NCBI RefSeq assembly: GCF_024721175.1
Contig: NZ_CP099399.1
Location: 3,100,001 to 3,164,000, forward strand
Reading direction: 5' to 3'
DNA length: 64,000 nucleotides
DNA from: Rhizobium sp. Pop5
GTDB taxonomy: Bacteria > Pseudomonadota > Alphaproteobacteria > Rhizobiales > Rhizobiaceae
This document shows, piece by piece, positions 26,803 to 35,482 of the stretch (the first letter of the stretch is position 1; each line of letters opens with the position of its first letter). The notes under the pieces are model-generated. The model was not told the origin of the DNA. It saw nothing but the letters and a program-made list of their open reading frames with translations, and did no database searches. The translations under genes and the position numbers were made by a program.

Positions 26803-29800
26803 GATTTGCACATTTCTTCGTGGATCGGCCGATCTTTGCGGCCGTCATCTCGATCCTCTTTCTCGTCGTCGGCGGCATTGCCTATACGCAATTGCCGGTT
26901 TCCCAATATCCGGAGATCGCGCCGCCGACCATCGTCGTGCGCACCTCCTATCCGGGCGCCGACCCGCAGACCATCGCCGACACCGTTTCGACCCCGCTCG
27001 AACAGCAGATCAACGGCGTCGAAGACATGCTCTATATGTCTTCCTATTCCAGCGCCGACGGCGCCATGTCGCTGACCATCACCTTCAAGCTCGGTACCGA
27101 TCTCGACAAGGTGCAGGTGCTTGTCCAGAACCGCGTTTCCATCGCCCTTCCCCGTCTCCCCGAAGAGGTTCAGCGGCTCGGCGTGACCACCGACAAGAGT
27201 TCGCCCGACCTGATGATGGTGGTGCACCTCCTGTCGCCGTCGCATCGCTATGACCAGCTTTACGTCTCCAACTACGCCCGCAACCGCATCCGCGACGTGC
27301 TCGTGCGCCTCGACGGCGTCGGCGACGTGCAGATCTTCGGCGAACGCCAGTATTCCATGCGCATCTGGCTGGATCCGGAAAAGCTCTCCGCCTACGGCAT
27401 GACTTCAGACGATGTCGTCTCCGCCTTGAGGGACCAGAACGTCCAGGTATCGGGCGGCAAGATTGGCGCGCCGCCGGTAACCGGCAAGAACGCCTTCGAA
27501 TATACAGTGCGAACGGACGGGCGCTTCTCCGACGTGCGCGAGTTCCGATATGTCATCGTCAAATCGACGGGAGCGGGCCGGCTGGTGCAACTGCAGGACG
27601 TCGCCCGCATCGAACTCGGCGCGCAGGATTACGTCACCAACAGCTACCTCAACAATGACCCCGCCGTCGCGCTCGGCATTTTCGCCAGGCCGGGAACCAA
27701 TGCGCTGGATACCGCGCACCAGGTCCAGACCCTCATGAAGGAGGTTTCACAGAATTTTCCGGAGGGCCTGGAATATCGCATCGTCTACGACACGACCGAA
27801 TTCATCTCGGATTCGATCAACGAGGTCTATCGGACCATCGCCGAAGCGGCGATCCTGGTGGCGATCGTCGTGCTGGTCTTCCTGCAATCCTGGCGCACCG
27901 CGATCATACCGATCGTCGCCATTCCCGTGTCGCTGATCGGTACTTTCGCCATCCTGCTCGCCTTCGGCTTTTCGCTCAACATGCTGACGCTTTTCGGCCT
28001 CGTGCTGGCGATCGGCATCGTCGTCGACGACGCAATCGTGGTGGTGGAAAACGTCGAGCGCAATCTGGCGCGCGGCATGACGCCGAAGCAGGCGTCGCAC
28101 GTCACCATGGACGAGGTCGGAACCGCGGTCGTGGCGATCTCCCTGGTGCTGATTGCGGTGTTCGTGCCGACGGCCTTCATCCCTGGCATCACAGGCCAGT
28201 TCTATAGGCAGTTCGCGGTCACGATCTCGGTCACAACAGCGATATCGGCCTTGAACTCGCTGACGCTGTCGCCAGCGCTCGCCGGCATATTGCTGAGAGC
28301 CCATGATCATGAAACGAAGCGCAGGAGCATCGCGTCACGCCTGGGAACAGGTCTTGCGAACGGCTTCAACCGCGGCTTCGACCGGATGAGTGTCGGCTAT
28401 TCGTGGATCGTCCGGCATCTGGTCAGCAGCTGGATCGGATTGACCTGCTCAATGCTCGCCTTCGCCTGCCTGCTCGGCGCCACCTGGTACATGGGCAACC
28501 GGGTTCCCTCGGGCTTCATCCCGACCATGGACCAGGGTTACGCGATCGTCGTCGTGCAGCTTCCCGACGGTGCCTCGCTTGCCCGTACCGACGCCGTCGT
28601 CAAGCAGGTGGGCGACATAGCCCGGACCGTGCCCGGCGTCGGCAACGCCGTGCAGTTTGCCGGCTTCAGCGGGGCGACGTTCACCAATGCCTCGAATGCA
28701 GGCGTCGTCTTCGTGCCCTTCAAATCCTTCGCCGAACGCGAGGAAGGCGGAGACAGCGCAAACAAGATCATTGGCGAGCTCTTCGGCAAGCTGCAGAGTA
28801 TCCAAGAGGCCTTCATCATCGCCATCCCGCCGCCATCCGTGCGCGGCGTCGGCAATTCCGGCGGCTTCAAGATGCAGATTTCCGACCTTGAAAACGCCGA
28901 TATGACGCGAGTGCTCGGCCTCGCCCGCCAGATGATGGGGGCTGCGGCCACGACCGAAGGGCTGACCGGGGTCTTCACGACCTTCTCGGACGCCAGCCCG
29001 CAATATTTCCTGTCGATCGACCGCGACAAGGCGCGCTTCCTGAATGTGCCGATCCCCAACATCTTCAACGCGCTTTCGATCAATCTCGGCGTCGCCTATG
29101 TCAACGATTTCAATGCGTTCGGCCGCGTCTACCAGGTCCGCGCCCAGGCCGACCGGCAATACCGCATGGACAGGGAAGACATTCTTGCCCTGAAGGTCCG
29201 CTCGGCGACCGGCGCGCTGGTGCCCTTAGGAACCCTGATGGACATCCAGGATTCCAGCGGCCCGGCACTCGTCCAGCGTTACAACATGTATGTCTCGGTG
29301 CCGCTTCAGGGCAATCCGACCCCAGGCACATCAACGGGCGACGCCATCAAGAAGATGGAAGCGCTGGCGGCGAAGATCCTGCCGCCGGGAACGACCTTCG
29401 AATGGACGGAACTCGCCTACCAGGAGACCCACACCGGCAATACGGCGATCTATATCTTCGCCCTGTCTGTCATTTTCGTCTTCCTGGCGCTGGCTGCTCA
29501 ATATGAAAGCTGGGTTCTGCCGCTGGCGATCATTCTCATCGTGCCGCTTGCGGTGCTTGCAGCATTGATCGGGGTCTCGCTGAGAGGAATGGACAACAAT
29601 GTCCTGACGCAGATCGGCCTCATCGTCCTGATCGGCCTTGCCGCCAAGAACGCCATTCTGATCGTCGAATTCGCAAGACAGGCGGAAGAGGAAGGCAAGT
29701 CGCCGGTGGAGGCGGCGATCGAGGCGAGCCATCTTCGCCTCCGCCCGATCCTGATGACGGCATTCGCCTTCATCTTCGGCGTCCTGCCGCTTGCCATCGC

Positions 29801-29984
29801 CACCGGCCCCGGCGCGGAGATGCGCCAGTCGCTCGGCACCGCCGTCTTTTCGGGCATGCTCGGCGTGACCCTCTTCGGCCTATTCCTGACGCCGGTCTTC
29901 TATGTCGTTCTGCGCGGCTGGCGCCGCAGCAAGCCGGCCGAAAAACCGGCGGAAGCCGTCCCCGCCGAAAGAGAAACGGTTTGA
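26799..29984 (+). CDS. RND efflux pump inner-membrane transporter (second system)
   Basis: A 1061-residue HAE1-type exporter. It begins MRFAHFFVDRPIFAAVISI; the proton-relay residues are in LAIGIVVDDAIVVVENVER and IGLAAKNAILIVEFARQ. All family segments are present at normal spacing. It shares the RND fold and many motifs with the pump at 12137 but is clearly diverged, so it is a separate system (BepG-like). No regulator or outer-membrane channel gene is adjacent. The operon ends a few bases before a convergent phosphatase gene. Confidence 0.95.
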   Translation: MRFAHFFVDRPIFAAVISILFLVVGGIAYTQLPVSQYPEIAPPTIVVRTSYPGADPQTIADTVSTPLEQQINGVEDMLYMSSYSSADGAMSLTITFKLGTDLDKVQVLVQNRVSIALPRLPEEVQRLGVTTDKSSPDLMMVVHLLSPSHRYDQLYVSNYARNRIRDVLVRLDGVGDVQIFGERQYSMRIWLDPEKLSAYGMTSDDVVSALRDQNVQVSGGKIGAPPVTGKNAFEYTVRTDGRFSDVREFRYVIVKSTGAGRLVQLQDVARIELGAQDYVTNSYLNNDPAVALGIFARPGTNALDTAHQVQTLMKEVSQNFPEGLEYRIVYDTTEFISDSINEVYRTIAEAAILVAIVVLVFLQSWRTAIIPIVAIPVSLIGTFAILLAFGFSLNMLTLFGLVLAIGIVVDDAIVVVENVERNLARGMTPKQASHVTMDEVGTAVVAISLVLIAVFVPTAFIPGITGQFYRQFAVTISVTTAISALNSLTLSPALAGILLRAHDHETKRRSIASRLGTGLANGFNRGFDRMSVGYSWIVRHLVSSWIGLTCSMLAFACLLGATWYMGNRVPSGFIPTMDQGYAIVVVQLPDGASLARTDAVVKQVGDIARTVPGVGNAVQFAGFSGATFTNASNAGVVFVPFKSFAEREEGGDSANKIIGELFGKLQSIQEAFIIAIPPPSVRGVGNSGGFKMQISDLENADMTRVLGLARQMMGAAATTEGLTGVFTTFSDASPQYFLSIDRDKARFLNVPIPNIFNALSINLGVAYVNDFNAFGRVYQVRAQADRQYRMDREDILALKVRSATGALVPLGTLMDIQDSSGPALVQRYNMYVSVPLQGNPTPGTSTGDAIKKMEALAAKILPPGTTFEWTELAYQETHTGNTAIYIFALSVIFVFLALAAQYESWVLPLAIILIVPLAVLAALIGVSLRGMDNNVLTQIGLIVLIGLAAKNAILIVEFARQAEEEGKSPVEAAIEASHLRLRPILMTAFAFIFGVLPLAIATGPGAEMRQSLGTAVFSGMLGVTLFGLFLTPVFYVVLRGWRRSKPAEKPAEAVPAERETV

Positions 29985-29995
29985 AACCGCCAAGG

Positions 29996-30775
29996 TCAGG
30001 TGGAAAACAGATGCACCTGGCCCTGCCAGAAACGGGCAGCGGTGAGCTTGCCGCTGCGATAGGCGCGCGTATCGAGATTGAGCCGCCGCGAGCGTATGTC
30101 GGGCTCGTCGTTCGGCGTGTGGCCGTGAACGACGAGTTTCGGCAAAGGCACCTTGCTTTCGAGAAAACGGTTGCGGATGAAGACCAGATCGTCGTCCCTC
30201 TGCGCGGCAAGCGGTAGCGTCGGATCTATGCCGGCATGCACGAACACCACATTCGGCGTGTCCAGCATGATCGGCATCGCCCGCATGAAATCGATATGCG
30301 TGTGCGGCAGCGACTGGCGGATGAAGGCGTCGAGCTTCGCGCCGGAGGGGAAGACCAGCGGCAGATGCTCCGGATCGAGGCCATAGGATTTGAGCAGCTC
30401 GGCCGATCCCATGCCCATCCAGTCGTCATAGGAGACCCAGCCGTCGATATAGTCGAGCATGGTGTTTTCATGATTGCCGGCAAGGCAGATGCGATCGAAG
30501 CCCTCGGGCGGCGGCTCCATGAGGTGGGAAATGACCTGCGCCGATTCCGGGCCGCGATCGATATAGTCGCCGAGCGTCACGATCAGCTTGCGCCCCGGCA
30601 GCCGCGCGCCGTCGCGCAGGATCGCCTCCTCGGCTTTCAAAAGCAGGTCGTACCGGCCGTGAATATCGCCGATCGCATAGGTCGGGATCTCGGCAATATC
30701 AAGCGTCAGACGCGGTCTCGGCTGGCGCCCCATTTTCCAGACCTCGCTGTTGCGGGCGAGAGAGTCGCTCATCAT
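29996..30775 (-). CDS. PPP-family metallophosphoesterase (serine/threonine phosphatase or ApaH-like)
   Basis: A 259-residue phosphatase with the full set of metal and active-site motifs: GDIHGR, GDYIDRGP, GNHE and HGHT. Its length and lack of extra domains are like bacterial PrpA/PrpB-type serine/threonine phosphatases. Diadenosine tetraphosphate hydrolase is the alternative, as both share these motifs. It is cytoplasmic, with no signal peptide. The gene is monocistronic and divergent from the acyl-CoA-dehydrogenase-like gene. Confidence 0.88.
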   Translation of the reverse strand: MMSDSLARNSEVWKMGRQPRPRLTLDIAEIPTYAIGDIHGRYDLLLKAEEAILRDGARLPGRKLIVTLGDYIDRGPESAQVISHLMEPPPEGFDRICLAGNHENTMLDYIDGWVSYDDWMGMGSAELLKSYGLDPEHLPLVFPSGAKLDAFIRQSLPHTHIDFMRAMPIMLDTPNVVFVHAGIDPTLPLAAQRDDDLVFIRNRFLESKVPLPKLVVHGHTPNDEPDIRSRRLNLDTRAYRSGKLTAARFWQGQVHLFST

Positions 30776-30789
30776 GTTTCTCGATTGGA

Positions 30790-30809
30790 TTGACCCTAAT
30801 TGACCTTAA
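30790..30809. repeat. Tandem 10-base direct repeat in a divergent promoter
   Basis: TTGACCCTAA (30790-30799) is followed directly by TTGACCTTAA (30800-30809), differing at one base. One-helical-turn repeats between divergent genes are often regulator sites. No regulator is assigned. Confidence 0.35.
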
Positions 30810-30812
30810 GTA

Positions 30813-30909
30813 GAGTGGGGGACCAGGCAATCAAGCTGGTAGGAAAATTCAAAGGACACGAGGTTTGTAGAAAAACCGGCCTTACCATCTGAGCGCCAAT
30901 CCCCCACTC
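30813..30909 (+). other. Long inverted repeat able to fold the leader of the SfnB-like gene
   Basis: GAGTGGGGGA (30813-30822) and its exact complement TCCCCCACTC (30900-30909) enclose 77 bases. Inside is a smaller stem, ACCAG (30822-30826, sharing one base with the outer arm) with CTGGT (30836-30840). If transcribed toward the gene at 30937, this would form a closed leader structure ending about 27 bases before the start codon. It could be a regulatory RNA, a protein-binding site or a mobile-element trace; I do not match it to a known riboswitch. Confidence 0.4.
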
Positions 30910-30936
30910 CTGTAATGGTCGAGGAAAGAGTGACCG

Positions 30937-32061
30937 ATGGGAACGGTATCGCAGTTTCATGACAGCCTGAGGCCTCCCGCTCACCGTATCGAAAGCGAAG
31001 AGGAGGCGATATCGACGGCCCGCGACCTCGCAGCCGCGTTCCGGCGGCAGGCGAGCGAACGCGATATCAACCGCATCTTGCCCCATACGGAACTCGACGC
31101 GCTGTCGGTGTCGGGGCTGACGGCAATCACGACTCCGCCCGAGTACCAGGGACTCGATGTGTCGAATACCCTGCTCGCCGAAATCGTTGCGATCGTCGCC
31201 GAGGGCGATGCCTCGATCGGCGAGGTATTGGAAAACCATTTCAGCGTGCTTGAGACGCTTCGCGCACAGGCCCCCGAGGCTCTGAAGGCGTCGCTGTTTG
31301 CCCGCGTACTGCTTGGCGATCGTTTCGCTGCCACCGTCTTTACCGAGGGAACTGAATTGACGGCGGAAGGCCCGGGCTATCGCCTGAGCGGGCGCACACG
31401 GCAGGCGCCCGGCATTCTCTTCGCCGACTGGATCGCGGCTACCGCCACCGCTCCGCCGAACCATTCCGTGACGCTCTACCTTGCAAGCGGCGATGACAGC
31501 GTGCAGGCGATCGATGATTGGGACGGTTTCGGCCAGCGTACGAACGGATCGGCGACGGGCATCGTCGGCAAGCTTCATGTCGATGCCGATGCGATTGCGC
31601 CTTCCCCCTCCTCCGCATATCCGACCGGCATTTCGCTCGGTCTGCTGCTCAAGGCCGGCGTCAGCCTCGGCATTGCCAGGGCCGCATGGACCGACCTGAT
31701 GACGGTGATCGGCGATCGCACCACCGTCCTTGCCAAGCTCGGCGAGCAGGCGATCCGCATCGAAACGGCGGCGGCAGCCTTGGAGCGGGCTGGCCGCAAG
31801 CTCGACATCGCTCAGGTCAATCCCGTGGAGGCTGCAATGGCGGACGCGCATTTCTCCGCTTCGGCGGCCGCGATCCTCGCCGGGGAAACGGCGCTCGGCA
31901 CCGCAAATGCGCTGTTCGAACTTGCAGGGGAACGATCCGCCGGCATCGGGCTCAATCTCGATCGCCATTGGCGCAATGCCCGCATCCACGCGCTGTCGCT
32001 GCCGCGGGATCAACTGATGCGTGCCGCCGGCAGATATATGTCTGCGCCCGGCGCAGCCTGA
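30937..32061 (+). CDS. Acyl-CoA-dehydrogenase-fold flavin monooxygenase (SfnB/DszC-like)
   Basis: A 374-residue protein with the acyl-CoA dehydrogenase fold: an N-terminal helical domain, a mid beta domain and a C-terminal four-helix domain (GLLLKAGVSLGIARAAWTDL ... HWRNARIHAL). The C-terminal 'HWRNAR-HAL' pattern fits SfnB/DszC-type flavin-dependent enzymes of sulfur scavenging rather than fatty-acid oxidation. It would need a reduced flavin from a partner reductase not seen here. The neighbouring Rrf2 gene could be its regulator. The specific substrate is unknown. Confidence 0.72.
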   Translation: MGTVSQFHDSLRPPAHRIESEEEAISTARDLAAAFRRQASERDINRILPHTELDALSVSGLTAITTPPEYQGLDVSNTLLAEIVAIVAEGDASIGEVLENHFSVLETLRAQAPEALKASLFARVLLGDRFAATVFTEGTELTAEGPGYRLSGRTRQAPGILFADWIAATATAPPNHSVTLYLASGDDSVQAIDDWDGFGQRTNGSATGIVGKLHVDADAIAPSPSSAYPTGISLGLLLKAGVSLGIARAAWTDLMTVIGDRTTVLAKLGEQAIRIETAAAALERAGRKLDIAQVNPVEAAMADAHFSASAAAILAGETALGTANALFELAGERSAGIGLNLDRHWRNARIHALSLPRDQLMRAAGRYMSAPGAA

Positions 32062-32085
32062 GGCACGCCAGTAGAGGGTGGAAGC

Positions 32086-32550
32086 TCAGCTGGCGGCGGA
32101 GATCGGGAATTCTTCATTCTCGCCCTCGATGCGGCCGTTATCGGCAACGAACTGCTCCAGGGTCATATTGTCGAGAATGGCGGCGATCGCATCGCGAACA
32201 TCGGTCATCGAGCGCCGCACCTGACAGGTTTCCGGATCGGCGCAGTCGTCGCAGGCCTCGTATGCCGTGCGGCTGGCGCAGCGGATCGGCGCCAGGGGGC
32301 CGTCCAGCGTGCGGATGACATGGCCGATGCGGATCTCGGAGGCCGGCCGCGACAGGGAATATCCGCCGCCCGGCCCCTTTTTCGAGCGCAGGATGCCGAC
32401 ATTGCGCAGCTCGAGCAGGATCGTGTCGAGAAACTTCTTCGGGATATTGTTGCGGGCTGCGACGTCATTGATGAAGGCGGTTTCACCGGGCGCGAGCCGC
32501 GCCAGATCGACCAGTGCCTTCAGCCCGTATTTTCCCTTTTTCGTCAGCAT
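32086..32550 (-). CDS. Rrf2-family transcriptional regulator with cysteine cluster
   Basis: A 154-residue winged-helix regulator (MLTKKGKYGLKALVDLARL ... IPKKFLDTILLELRNVGILRSKKGPGGGYSL). C91, C100, C103 and C109 could hold an Fe-S cluster or act as thiol sensors, as in IscR and NsrR relatives. It is clearly not RirA. The nearest match I recognise is the CymR/IscR-like subgroup. It converges on the SfnB-like gene, so a role in sulfur or redox control is possible but unproven. Confidence 0.88.
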   Translation of the reverse strand: MLTKKGKYGLKALVDLARLAPGETAFINDVAARNNIPKKFLDTILLELRNVGILRSKKGPGGGYSLSRPASEIRIGHVIRTLDGPLAPIRCASRTAYEACDDCADPETCQVRRSMTDVRDAIAAILDNMTLEQFVADNGRIEGENEEFPISAAS

Positions 32551-32632
32551 CGTCGTCGCCTTGTGGAATCGCAGTATTCATCCCGCCCAATAGCAGGCAA
32601 ATAGCGCCAAAAGCGTGAACATACAACAAAAT

Positions 32633-32649
32633 AGCTATTATTTATAGCT
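32633..32649. promoter_or_regulatory. Inverted repeat upstream of the Rrf2 gene
   Basis: AGCTAT (32633-32638) and ATAGCT (32644-32649) are perfect arms separated by 5 bases. They lie in an AT-rich stretch about 85 bases before the Rrf2 start. This suits an autoregulatory operator; evidence is positional only. Confidence 0.4.
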
Positions 32650-32670
32650 TATATTGGTAACCAGCCGAAA

Positions 32671-33459
32671 TCAGATCGTTTTCAGCATGCCGCCATCGAC
32701 GAAATAGGTCGAGCCGATGCAATAACTTGCCCGCTCCGAGCTTAGGAAAACGAATACATTCGCCAATTCCTCAGGCGTGCCGAAGCGTTTGGAGGCGGCG
32801 TGTTCGTTGGCGACGGCCTGCAGATAGCCTTCCCAGTTCCCGCCGGTCTCGGCCGTCAGCTGCTTGGCGGTCTTGATCCAGTCGGGCGTCAGGATCAGGC
32901 CGGCATTGACGCAGTTGACGCGGATATTGTCCTGGATGAGCTCGGTCGAAAGTGTCTTCGAAAACATCATCAGCGCCGACTTGCTGACGTTGTAGATCGG
33001 CTCGTACCAGAGCGGCTGGACGGCGCAGATCGAGGCATTGTGCAGGATCACACCGCCGCCGCGTTTCTTCATCTGCGGCGCGATGCCCCGCGCAAGCCGC
33101 ACAGCGGCCATCACATGCAGGTCCCAGTAAGCCTGCCACTTCTCGTCTGGCGCCTCCATGACGGTCTCGTTCGATCCGGTGCCGGCATTGTTGATGAGTA
33201 TATCGGCGCCGCCCTTTTCGGCCGCCGCCGCAATGATCGCCTCCGTTCCCTCAACCGTCGCAACGTCGGCGACGACGGCGGTGGCGCTGACGCCATATTT
33301 CTCGGCAATGCGGGCGGCTTCCGCCTCCAGCCGTTCGCCGCCGCGCGCCGCCAGCACCAGGTCGACGCCCTCGGCCGCCAGCCCTTCGGCGATCGCCAGC
33401 CCGATGCCGACCGACGCGCCCGTTATGACGGCGATCTTTCCCTTCAATCCCAGATCCAT
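32671..33459 (-). CDS. SDR-family NAD(P)-dependent oxidoreductase
   Basis: A 262-residue classical SDR: TGASVGIG cofactor motif near residue 13, NNAG near 88, the catalytic Ser in HNASIC and the YNVSK pair. The start ATG 33459 has a strong GGAGGAAGAT site; an upstream in-frame start at 33513 lacks one. It is divergent from a hydroxypyruvate-isomerase-like gene, so both may serve one carbohydrate pathway. The substrate is unknown. Confidence 0.9.
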   Translation of the reverse strand: MDLGLKGKIAVITGASVGIGLAIAEGLAAEGVDLVLAARGGERLEAEAARIAEKYGVSATAVVADVATVEGTEAIIAAAAEKGGADILINNAGTGSNETVMEAPDEKWQAYWDLHVMAAVRLARGIAPQMKKRGGGVILHNASICAVQPLWYEPIYNVSKSALMMFSKTLSTELIQDNIRVNCVNAGLILTPDWIKTAKQLTAETGGNWEGYLQAVANEHAASKRFGTPEELANVFVFLSSERASYCIGSTYFVDGGMLKTI

Positions 33460-33597
33460 ATCTTCCTCCCGAAGCAGCCGGCGACCCCGGCGATATGGCG
33501 AGTGTTCCGCCAATGAATCCGGGCGTCAAGCACAAGAACGCCTCTTGCGGCAGGCTCCGTTCTGTCGCAGCCTGCATTCACCTTGGGAGGAGTTTTC

Positions 33598-34368
33598 ATG
33601 CGACGTTATTCCGCCTGCATAGAATGGCTGTTTGCTAAAGAGGGCGACAGCTTTGCCGATCGCATCCGCCGCGCTCATGCCGGCGGCCTGACGGCGGTAG
33701 AATTCTGGCGCTGGACCGACAAGGATCTGGAGGCCATCGAGGCGGTGCTCGGGGAAACCGGTCTTGTCGTCACCAGCCTCGTCGCCGAGCCGATGATCGC
33801 GCTGACCGACGCCACCAACCGGCAGGCCTGGCTTGCAGGCCTTGCCGAATCCGTTGCCGTCGCCAGACGTCTCGGCGCACCCGTGCTGATTGCCCAGGCT
33901 GGCGACGATCTCCCAGGCTTCACCCGCGAGGAGCAGCGCCTGGCGCTCACCGAAACACTGAAATCAGGCGCCGATATCCTTGAAGGCAGCGGCGTGCGCC
34001 TCGGCGTCGAGCCGCTCAACATCCGCATCGACCATATCGGCTACTTCCTCGACTCGACCCGAGAAGGCCTCGACATCGTCGACGACATCGCCCGCCCCGA
34101 GATCGGCATCGTCTACGACATCTACCATTCTGCCGTGATGGACGAACGCACCGAAGACGTGCTGGCCGGCCGTCTCGACCGTGTTTTCCACGTCCATGTC
34201 GCCGATCACCCCGGCCGCAACGAACCGAGTTCCGGAGGCATCGATCTCGCCCACCGCCTCAACTGGATCTTCGCCAACGGCTATGACGGCGCCGTCGGCC
34301 TCGAATACCGGCCGACCGGATCCGGCGCCGACGCGGTCAGGGCAGCGATCGCCTCACTTGGCGGCTAG
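33598..34368 (+). CDS. Hydroxypyruvate-isomerase-family TIM-barrel protein
   Basis: A 256-residue AP-endonuclease-2/xylose-isomerase-like TIM barrel. Metal-ligand regions are seen as GVEPLN, DIYHS, HVHVADHPGRNEP and GLEYRP, the typical pattern of Hyi/OtnI-type isomerases acting on hydroxypyruvate or related 2-oxo acids. ATG 33598 has a GGGAGGAG site; the open frame starts 15 bases earlier at a TTG without one. Its TAG shares CTAG with the convergent CMD-like gene. The true substrate is uncertain. Confidence 0.85.
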   Translation: MRRYSACIEWLFAKEGDSFADRIRRAHAGGLTAVEFWRWTDKDLEAIEAVLGETGLVVTSLVAEPMIALTDATNRQAWLAGLAESVAVARRLGAPVLIAQAGDDLPGFTREEQRLALTETLKSGADILEGSGVRLGVEPLNIRIDHIGYFLDSTREGLDIVDDIARPEIGIVYDIYHSAVMDERTEDVLAGRLDRVFHVHVADHPGRNEPSSGGIDLAHRLNWIFANGYDGAVGLEYRPTGSGADAVRAAIASLGG

Positions 34369-34892
34369 AGCCTTTCCGCGAAGACTTCAAGCTCAGGGTC
34401 GAGTTCGACCTCGACCACATTGTTGAACACGGCGGTCGCCAGCATGATGCCGGCAAAAGCAACGAGATCGACAAGTGTCTTGGTGTCGTAACGCTCCTTC
34501 AGTCTCGCCCAGAGCTCGGCCGGAACGGCGTTGGATTCGGCGACGATCGCCTTGCCGAAGGCGTCTAGCAGCACTTCCACCTCGGAAAACTCCAGCGCGT
34601 CGGGATCGAACCCTTTGTTGATCAACGCCCGGCGAAAGAAGGTGATTGCAATCTTTGATTTTGCTGCCTTCGAGATCGCATGCGAGAAGATCCAGATCTC
34701 GCGGTCGCTGATCTGAGGATCGAGTTCGGCCCGCAACGTAAACCATTCGGCATAGATGCGATGGGCAACCGGCGAATGTAAAAGCGTCCGCTTCATATTG
34801 GTCATCCGCCCGCGCAGCCTGATTTCTTCATCATGCGCCGCACGGATCTCTTCAGAGGCGTCGGCGTAGTCGATCTGCGGAAGGTGGCTCAT
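34365..34892 (-). CDS. Carboxymuconolactone-decarboxylase/AhpD-like helical protein
   Basis: A 175-residue helical protein of the CMD/AhpD fold (THAISKAAKS-like region FSHAISKAAKSKIAITFFRR and a C-terminal LVDLVAFAGIMLATAVFNNVV helix). The CxxC redox pair of true AhpD is absent, and no cysteine is seen. It may thus be a CMD-like enzyme or binding protein without peroxidase function. ATG 34892 follows AAGGAAA; an upstream ATG at 34925 is possible. It is divergent from the cupin gene. Confidence 0.68.
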   Translation of the reverse strand: MSHLPQIDYADASEEIRAAHDEEIRLRGRMTNMKRTLLHSPVAHRIYAEWFTLRAELDPQISDREIWIFSHAISKAAKSKIAITFFRRALINKGFDPDALEFSEVEVLLDAFGKAIVAESNAVPAELWARLKERYDTKTLVDLVAFAGIMLATAVFNNVVEVELDPELEVFAERL

Positions 34893-34994
34893 CGGACCGG
34901 TACTTTCCTTTTTGTGCAGGGGCATAGCGGCAAATCCGCTTGGCCGCCGTGCAGCTCCCGCCTAGACTGACCAAATCGAAGGCGGAGGCAAGAC

Positions 34995-35465
34995 ATGAGT
35001 GACCACGAGCATCATCACGTCGACTGGCGCGAACATGGCGTCAAGGTCATTCCCGGCAATTCGCTCGATCCGAACACAGCACAGACGCCGGGCATGAACC
35101 GCGCGACCGCAATCAACAATGCGCGCGCCGGCGCCGAAAAGATCTGGGCCGGCACGGTGACGATCCATGCCAATGCCAAGACCGGCGCCCATCATCACGG
35201 CGATCTCGAAAGCATCATCTACGTGGTCAAGGGCAAGGCCCGCATGCGCTGGGGCGAGCATCTGGAATATACCGCCGAGGCCGGCCCCGGCGATTTCATT
35301 TACGTCCCGCCCTTCGTGCCCCACCAGGAGATCAATGCCAGCCGCGACGAGACGCTGGAATGCGTGCTCGTCCGTTCAGGCCAGGAACCTGTCGTCGTCA
35401 ACCTCGATATCGAGCCTGTCGAGAAGCCCGAAGACGTCCCCTGGATCGACCCGATCCATCGCTGA
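34995..35465 (+). CDS. Cupin-domain protein
   Basis: A 156-residue single-domain cupin. Motif 1 reads GAHHHGDLESIIYVVKGKARMRWG and motif 2 GDFIYVPPFVPHQEINAS, keeping the His and Glu metal ligands. The N-terminus is His-rich (MSDHEHHHVDW). Such proteins can be dioxygenases, isomerases or sugar-binding proteins; the function is not known. It is divergent from the CMD-like gene, which may belong to the same pathway. Confidence 0.85.
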   Translation: MSDHEHHHVDWREHGVKVIPGNSLDPNTAQTPGMNRATAINNARAGAEKIWAGTVTIHANAKTGAHHHGDLESIIYVVKGKARMRWGEHLEYTAEAGPGDFIYVPPFVPHQEINASRDETLECVLVRSGQEPVVVNLDIEPVEKPEDVPWIDPIHR

Positions 35466-35482
35466 TCCAAGCATCGCGCCCG

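Noticed and set aside
30813..30909. SAM-II or other known riboswitch before the SfnB-like gene
   Set aside because: The fold is suggestive, but the conserved core bases of SAM-II as I remember them are not present, so it is reported only as an unexplained structure.
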